Origin: Sarcophilus harrisii
Taxonomy: Eukaryota; Chordata; Mammalia; Dasyuromorphia; Dasyuridae
Direction: 5' to 3'
Assembly (NCBI RefSeq): GCF_902635505.1
Contig: NC_045429.1
Location: forward strand, 160,106,997 to 160,170,996
Length of the DNA: 64,000 nucleotides
The position numbers were made by a program, and so were the translations under genes. Below, in pieces: positions 62,301 to 64,000 of this stretch. The stretch's first letter is position 1. Every line of letters starts with the position of its first letter. The notes beneath the pieces were generated by a model. That model searched no databases. It was not told where the DNA came from and was given only the letters and a program-made list of their open reading frames with translations.

Positions 62301-64000
62301 AACAGTTCTGAATTTATCACATCTGTGTTTCCTTAACTATACATAATTGTACTTCATAAAATCAGTGAACTAACCCTTCCTTTTGCACATAAAAAACAAA
62401 CTCAAAATAAAAGATTTGCTTGAAGTCATATAGCTAGTTGGTGGTAAAGCTAACATTAAAGCCCATTTCTACTGATTACTAGGTAAGTAATGGGTAGTTG
62501 AGAACAATTTGTTCTACAGCTATGAAATTGGCTGAAGCAGATGCTATGGAGAATATAGCTATCAAATACAGCTATCAAAGATGCCAAGTTCATCCACTGA
62601 ATTCTATGTTATCATTGGTCATCTTGATTTTTGTCTTGCCACTGCACTTTGATAATTTAGGGAGGCAGGGTGAGACTGATGACATTGTGCAATGCTACCT
62701 TAAATTCAACTCAAATACATGTTATAACCTCAACTTCATGATATCATTGCTCTTTTTCAGAAATGAATAATAATGAATAAAAATGAATGAATAAAACAAG
62801 TACTTTTTCTATTATAAAATACTATGTCTAAGTATAATCATTTAAAATAGAATATTCTTTAATGGTTATGTTTTATTATTTTACTGACTTTTTAACTTTA
62901 TTAAAAGCATATTTGAATGGAACAGTGTCAGTCATATCCATAGGAATCTTAGCTATTTAAGCCATAAGTTAAAATCAAAGTTATTAGTGTCTTCTTTACT
63001 GGCAGTTCACTCTAATTCCAGGCCAAATAAATAAGAGTAAATAAATTGTATTGTAAATCCAAGGAAAAAATGGACCAACATATTCCTTTATATATAAACC
63101 AAATGATATACTAATTATAAGTCATGGTTTTGTTTTTAAAACAATTTTAGTAGGCAATATTTAGTGCTGCCTGGTAATAATTTTTTAAAGAAATAATCTC
63201 TAATTGCCTTCATTATCTATTTTAAACTAGACAGTCTCCATTAATATATAGTACTGAGACTTTAGTAATAGCTTCAAAGAAATAGGCAATTATTTCACCT
63301 AAGCCCATCCTCAAATCAGGAACTTAAATGAGTTATTTTTATTCTAACAAAAATATAATTTATTACATACTCTCTTTTAAGGTTGCTAAAAATTTGCAAA
63401 TTACTCTTCAGCATATTCACATTTTCACTAAGTTTATAAGAACTAATAATAGTAACTACAAATTGCCATTTGTTCCTATTTAGTTGAAATGTAAAATTCT
63501 AATACCTTTCCAAATAATAACTTTTTTGAGTGTGTGTTATGGCAAAAGTATGATTTGTACCATTTAACCATGTACTTTTCCCAATAATCCTGTGCCAACA
63601 ATTATATGCTTAGGAAATACTTTCTAAAAATGCAATTAGATGTTATTAAATATCTATTATATGAAGTATAGACATATTAACTAAGCATTTTAAACATAAA
63701 AGTTTTATATGTTTTATATAATTTTATATGTTGACCCATTACCATATTTATTAACCCATTGAGTTAAATTTTTCATTCCCTTTAGCTTAGGACTTACAAG
63801 TGAGGCATTTGAATCTTTTGCAATATTTTAAGAATGAGTTCTTGATATTATTCTTATGCTTTGTTGATTTTTTTTTTTTTTTTTAGCTTGTAGGAGCCAA
63901 TGGAGTTTTGAATATCAATGGGAAACTCCGTCTTCAACTATACTGTCCACCACCTAGGATTAGATCACAGTTAAATGTCGTTAAGGTTTTTGAATGGTGG
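35466..64000 (+). CDS. AHI1: AHI1 (jouberin), N-terminal part, 8 coding exons, incomplete at window end
   Basis: AHI1 is a scaffold protein of the ciliary transition zone; loss of the human gene causes Joubert syndrome (known). Coding exons: 35466-35475, 38592-38716, 42378-42976, 45466-45656, 50312-50531, 51399-51591, 56020-56115 and 63887-64000 (open). Together they give 1548 nt, 516 codons without a stop, and every junction is GT-AG with matching phase. Diagnostic stretches recalled from human AHI1: an [18 protein letters not shown] start, HRTDRL and [13 protein letters not shown] (exon 6), [10 protein letters not shown] and [14 protein letters not shown] (exon 7), [11 protein letters not shown] (exon 8). 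Residues 1-308 are lysine/glutamate rich and probably disordered, with a helical, coiled-coil-like stretch at about 174-210. From about residue 325 the sequence is strongly conserved. The WD40 repeats and SH3 domain are not in the window. The N-terminal third differs much from human, as expected for that region. Identification is from memory of the family, not from a search. Confidence 0.97.
36000..37320. other. Intron 2, possible unclassified LINE remnant
   Basis: Stretches such as GTTTTCATTCCTTTGGAATC and TTAAAAGCAGGTTAATTTTA suggest an old reversed LINE, but I cannot name the family. Confidence 0.3.
37330..37400 (+). mobile_element. RTE-type SINE tail
   Basis: GGTTCATAGGGTCATGAAGA and GTCAGACATAACTAAATGAC match the 3' tail shared by marsupial RTE elements and their SINEs. 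Confidence 0.75.
37494..37561 (-). mobile_element. Marsupial SINE fragment
   Basis: Poly-T, then GCTGAGGCATTTGGAGTTAA, GTGACTTGCCCAGGGTCACA, CAGCTAGG; truncated. CAGTACTATTTT before and CAGTGCTATTTT after look like the target duplication. Confidence 0.85.
37619..37740 (+). repeat. 122-bp direct repeat, copy B (intron 2)
   Basis: Partner of 34774-34895. It lies between a SINE remnant (37,494-37,561) and a minus-strand RTE fragment. The pair brackets exon 2 with the AHI1 start codon. Confidence 0.95.
37741..38385 (-). mobile_element. RTE (BovB-like) LINE, reverse-transcriptase fragment
   Basis: The minus-strand peptide at 37923-38126 holds [40 protein letters not shown] and [10 protein letters not shown], the signature start of an RTE/BovB reverse transcriptase (usual form: FIPIPKKGNAKECSNYRTIALISHASKVMLKILQARLQ). 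Upstream parts follow to about 38,385 in reverse. The frame is broken and truncated at the 3' side. It lies in AHI1 intron 2. Confidence 0.9.
38416..38452. repeat. (CA)n microsatellite
   Basis: About 18 CA units with one TA interruption, intron 2. Confidence 0.9.
38592..38716 (+). CDS. AHI1: AHI1 exon 3
   Basis: Phase-1 entry after acceptor TTTCCTAG; donor ATTTTG|GTAAGT. It codes residues 4-45 with [19 protein letters not shown], then a basic run ([10 protein letters not shown]) and KSEENIL. This aligns closely with the human start of AHI1. The basic run could act as a nuclear localisation signal (inference). Confidence 0.96.
39016..39280. repeat. TCTC/TGTC low-complexity tract
   Basis: About 265 bp of TCTCTC, TGTCTC and GTGTGT units in intron 3. 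Leu/Ser/Cys-rich frames here in all three phases are artefacts. Confidence 0.95.
39490..40620. repeat. Old repeat-derived region with tandem duplication
   Basis: Includes an 80-bp block at 39869-39948 repeated at 40007-40086 (about 95% identical) with CA/TG and TA tracts between. The block (TTTATTAAGCAATTACT-TG, TGCAAAGCACTGTG) belongs to the common mammalian MIR/L2-like end. Surrounding blocks resemble those at 46.5-47.3 kb. Confidence 0.7.
40690..40860 (+). mobile_element. Marsupial SINE remnant
   Basis: CAGATTTGACTTCAGACACT, TGTGTGACCCTGGATAAGTC, TTAACTTTGCTTAACC. Confidence 0.7.
40870..42370. other. Intron 3 remainder, nothing recognised
   Basis: AT-rich, no open frame of note, no repeat I can name. 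Confidence 0.4.
42378..42976 (+). CDS. AHI1: AHI1 exon 4 (large, Lys/Glu-rich)
   Basis: Acceptor TATTTCTAG; donor ACAAG|GTATTT. It codes residues 46-244 and leaves two bases for the next exon. The first half is low-complexity and poorly conserved, with NKKKKKS-type basic clusters. The second half has a predicted amphipathic helix ([18 protein letters not shown] and [14 protein letters not shown]) that matches the helical stretch of human AHI1. A second GT donor lies 14 nt downstream at 42991, but its use would break the frame into exon 5. Confidence 0.95.
42977..45465. other. Intron 4, nothing recognised
   Basis: AT-rich unique sequence with TA-rich stretches near 43,620-43,710. It holds no SINE or LINE that I can identify, unlike its neighbouring introns. 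Confidence 0.5.
45466..45656 (+). CDS. AHI1: AHI1 exon 5
   Basis: Acceptor CTTTTCAG; donor ACCAG|GTTTGT. The first base completes a serine codon begun in exon 4. It codes residues 245-308, ending in TKKKTKPG, which matches the human KPKKTKKKTK segment. It is mostly acidic and basic residues with no folded domain visible. Confidence 0.93.
45770..45930 (+). mobile_element. MIR/SINE-like fragment (intron 5)
   Basis: CAATGGAAAGATCACTGGAT, TTGAAATCAAAAGACTTCAG and CTTAAGGCCCTCTTCAGCTC follow a worn SINE of MIR type. Confidence 0.55.
45978..46028. repeat. (CT)n followed by C17 homopolymer
   Basis: CT-rich repeat 45978-46010, then 17 consecutive C at 46012-46028. Confidence 0.95.
46510..47280. repeat. 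Old unclassified repeat (intron 5)
   Basis: Block order (TTAAGTGCTTACTTTAGGCC, then AGAAGTTTAGATGCC, TGGTTTGGCTAAGAGGTG, CTAGGATGATAACTGCATGA, CAGATTCGATATAATTCAGG) resembles 24,530-25,240 and 39,490-40,620. It is a widespread mammalian repeat that I cannot name with certainty. Confidence 0.55.
47460..47730 (-). mobile_element. L3/CR1-type LINE fragment
   Basis: GATTTAGTGCTGAAAAAGAT, CTTAGTGACTATCTAGTCA and TTGTTGGAATTTTTCTCTTA, AATTAAGCCTAAATCTC match the reversed L3 3' part. Confidence 0.65.
47935..48240 (+). mobile_element. CR1/L2-clade LINE, reverse-transcriptase remnant
   Basis: AAAGAACTAGCTAACATTAT, CACTAGGCTCTTTTCAAGG, ATTGTAGAAGGACAAATGCT and GTCTGCAAAATGTAGGCTAG match the nucleotide pattern of CR1/L3 RT (the DW-ANV-PIFKKG-...-YRP segment). 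No frame survives. Confidence 0.65.
48440..48690 (+). mobile_element. MIR/THER-type SINE
   Basis: TTTATAAAGCTTACTAAGG, CAGCAACTGTGAAGTCAG, TAGTAAACTGAGAGATTAAA, GATTTGTCCAGATTCACAC. Confidence 0.75.
48700..50300. other. Rest of intron 5, nothing recognised
   Basis: AT-rich; short frames at 49173-49552 have no family and no splice context. Confidence 0.4.
50312..50531 (+). CDS. AHI1: AHI1 exon 6, start of the conserved region
   Basis: Acceptor TTGTTCATAG; donor CACAG|GTAATT. It codes residues 309-381: an acidic linker ([11 protein letters not shown]), then [16 protein letters not shown] and [15 protein letters not shown]. This alternating beta-strand-like pattern is the best conserved part of AHI1 before its WD40 repeats. 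Confidence 0.97.
50587..50722 (+). mobile_element. Marsupial SINE (WSINE type), old (intron 6)
   Basis: GCCAGCTAAATGGTGCACTC, AAGCACTGACCCTGAAAGC, TATGTGACCCTAGGCAAATT, ACTTAACCCTACC, then an A-rich tail. Confidence 0.85.
51399..51591 (+). CDS. AHI1: AHI1 exon 7
   Basis: Acceptor TTTTTTAAATATAG; donor TTTGAG|GTATGT. It codes residues 382-446, including [35 protein letters not shown] and VILFFE, all close to human AHI1. It ends in phase 0. Confidence 0.97.
51830..52065 (+). mobile_element. L3/CR1 LINE 3' end (intron 7)
   Basis: GGAAAACTTCCTAACAATCA, GGTGAAATGGGTCACCACTG, AAAGCTAGATGACCACTTGT, GGATGTCTGAGGCTCCAGCC, CTCTGAGATTCTGGG: the classic L3 3' end. Confidence 0.85.
52400..52640 (-). mobile_element. 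L3/CR1 LINE fragment
   Basis: AGAATCAGAATCAAAAGGGA, TTTTAGATATTATATACTCT and TTAATTATTAGGAACCTCTC fit reversed L3 blocks. Confidence 0.55.
53080..53285 (+). mobile_element. MIR/THER-type SINE
   Basis: GTGCTTTAAGTTTGCAAATT, TATCTCATTTGAGTCCCACA, GCAGATAAGGAAACTAAGGC, TCTAGAGCTCTATTCTTTC. Confidence 0.8.
53538..53575. repeat. (TA)n microsatellite
   Basis: TATATATATA followed by TATAA units, just ahead of a SINE remnant (53,576-53,690). Confidence 0.85.
53576..53690 (+). mobile_element. Marsupial SINE remnant
   Basis: GAGGGGATGCTGGTCTTGGA, GCCAGAAAGACTGGTTTTCA, TGACTGGGTAAGTCAGTTA. Confidence 0.75.
53700..54720. other. Intron 7, mostly unassigned AT-rich DNA
   Basis: 53,790-53,880 (TAAGATACTATTCTGGATAT, GTCCTCAAGAAGCTTAGAG) is a worn piece of a common old repeat. 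Nothing else is recognised. Confidence 0.4.
54724..54812 (+). mobile_element. Marsupial SINE head fragment
   Basis: GGGCAGCTAGGTACTGCAGT, GGATAGAGTGTTGG, TTCAAATCTGTTCTCAAACA; 3' half missing. Confidence 0.85.
55000..55800 (+). mobile_element. LINE-1 3' fragment (AHI1 intron 7)
   Basis: Begins GTGGAGTTGTGAATTGATCC and runs through late ORF2 and the 3' UTR to an A-rich end. The flanks TTATTTTATTGTTAG (about 54,992) and TTATTTGTTGTTAG (about 55,805) look like an imperfect target duplication. Confidence 0.9.
56020..56115 (+). CDS. AHI1: AHI1 exon 8
   Basis: Acceptor AAATATTTACAG; donor CTCAAG|GTAATT. It has 32 whole codons (residues 447-478): [32 protein letters not shown] (CT)n tract lies 130 bp inside the following intron. 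Confidence 0.97.
56243..56317. repeat. (CT)n microsatellite (intron 8)
   Basis: About 60-75 bp of CT repeats, 130 bp after exon 8. Confidence 0.95.
56430..57010 (+). mobile_element. L2-like fragment
   Basis: TAACTGCCAAAATAATCTTC, ACCATGTCATTCATCTGCTT and TCCTTCAGTTGTTTCC are L2 3' region blocks. Confidence 0.65.
57045..58480 (+). mobile_element. Decayed LINE-1, apparently internally deleted, with nested SINE (AHI1 intron 8)
   Basis: 57,300-58,480 carries late ORF2 and 3' L1 blocks (AAGATCATGGATAGTAAAA, TTGTTTTGCAC, GATACCATCTCACAC, AATGAAGTGAGCAGAA). 57,045-57,250 resembles a marsupial L1 leader ('GAGATGGCACAGTAGTAGAAAC'-like opening), so the 5' end seems joined directly to the 3' end. The assignment of the leader is tentative. 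A minus-strand SINE sits at 57,903-58,110. Confidence 0.75.
57903..58112 (-). mobile_element. Marsupial RTE-tailed SINE (MAR1 type)
   Basis: Read in reverse: a SINE body (AAATCCAGCC, CACTTCCTAGCTGTGGGA, CTTAGTTTCCTCATC) followed by an RTE-like tail (GGAGAAGAAATGCAAACAAC). It interrupts the L1 at 57,045-58,480. Confidence 0.88.
58503..58655 (-). mobile_element. Marsupial RTE-tailed SINE, partly deleted
   Basis: The tail part (TTGTTCAGTTGTTTTCAG, TCTGACTCTTTGTAATCC) and the head part (TCCTGACTCCAGG, TACTGTACCATCTGG) are joined with the middle missing. Confidence 0.75.
58660..60590. other. Intron 8, mostly unassigned
   Basis: Except for the SINE at 59391-59537, no element is recognised. Short frames in it carry no domain. 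Confidence 0.4.
59391..59537 (-). mobile_element. Marsupial SINE (WSINE type) with target-site duplication
   Basis: The poly-T start is the reversed A-tail; the body then ends in the reversed head TCTATCCACTGTGCCACCTA. A 9-bp duplication ATGCTTACT flanks it (59382-59390 and 59538-59546). It lies in AHI1 intron 8. Confidence 0.93.
60590..61235 (+). mobile_element. L2-like element, 3' end
   Basis: The tail AGATTGCAAGTCTCTTGATA, TGTTCCTAGCAATTAGTACA and TTGCTTGGCATGTAA fits the L2 3' end; upstream blocks are more worn. Confidence 0.6.
61551..61645 (+). mobile_element. RTE-type SINE tail
   Basis: GCTAGAGGAGGAAGTGGCAA, ATCACTTCAGTACTTTTGCC, CAGAAAACTTCAAATGAG: 3' tail of a marsupial MAR1-type SINE. 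Confidence 0.8.
62000..62165 (-). mobile_element. LINE-1 fragment, minus strand
   Basis: Reverse complement of the late ORF2 segment (TTCAGCCATTCTCCAATTGA, GGGCATCCACTCAGTTTCC, CTTTGGGATATAAG). Truncated at both ends. Confidence 0.85.
62200..63886. other. End of intron 8, nothing recognised
   Basis: AT-rich unique DNA leading to the poly-T acceptor tract of exon 9. Confidence 0.4.
63887..64000 (+). CDS. AHI1: AHI1 exon 9, cut by window end
   Basis: A long poly-T tract leads into acceptor TTTTAG. It codes residues 479-516: [38 protein letters not shown], matching human ([21 protein letters not shown], AFEWW). A second AG seven bases into the exon would shift the frame and is rejected. No donor is reached. 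Confidence 0.96.

Noticed and set aside
63887-63893. Alternative acceptor seven bases into exon 9
   Set aside because: It would shift the reading frame, while the first AG gives a phase-0 join and a match to human LGANG.

Overview
The window is nuclear DNA of a marsupial. It carries L1 3' ends with long terminal duplications, many copies of the tRNA/RTE-type marsupial SINE (box 'cagctaggtggcgcagtggatagagcac'-like, in various states of decay), MIR/THER-, L2- and L3-type fossils and BovB-like RTE remnants. The one real protein gene matches mammalian AHI1 (jouberin). The order of marsupial cannot be settled from the sequence alone.

Layout. 1-28,500 is upstream intergenic DNA with no protein gene I can support. 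It holds decayed L1 and SINE copies, two reverse-strand 7SL (SRP) RNA pseudogenes (about 9.5 and 11 kb), a broken class II endogenous retrovirus with both LTRs (13,318-16,485), a probable solo LTR, a clean 5'-truncated L1 (19,846-22,760), and a 2.4 kb AT-rich tandem array (25,574-28,014) that ends in a perfect palindrome.

28,560-29,240 is a CpG-rich, TATA-less promoter with CCAAT boxes, a CRE-like site and an RFX/X-box-like palindrome. It leads into non-coding exon 1 (donor at 29,127). A G-rich minisatellite (29,325-29,532) follows just inside intron 1.

29,127-64,000 is the 5' half of AHI1 on the + strand. The ATG lies at 35,466 in exon 2, and eight coding exons join in one continuous frame of 516 codons up to the window edge, which falls inside exon 9. 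All splice sites are GT-AG and all phases agree. The WD40 repeats and SH3 domain of AHI1 lie beyond the window. The introns hold L1, L2, L3, RTE and SINE copies, simple repeats, and a 122-bp direct repeat that brackets exon 2.

I did not find an undescribed multi-gene system here. The items most worth a second look are the AT-rich palindromic array next to the promoter, the KLF/EGR-like minisatellite in intron 1, the repeats bracketing the start-codon exon, the ciliary-type promoter motif, and the paired 7SL pseudogenes.
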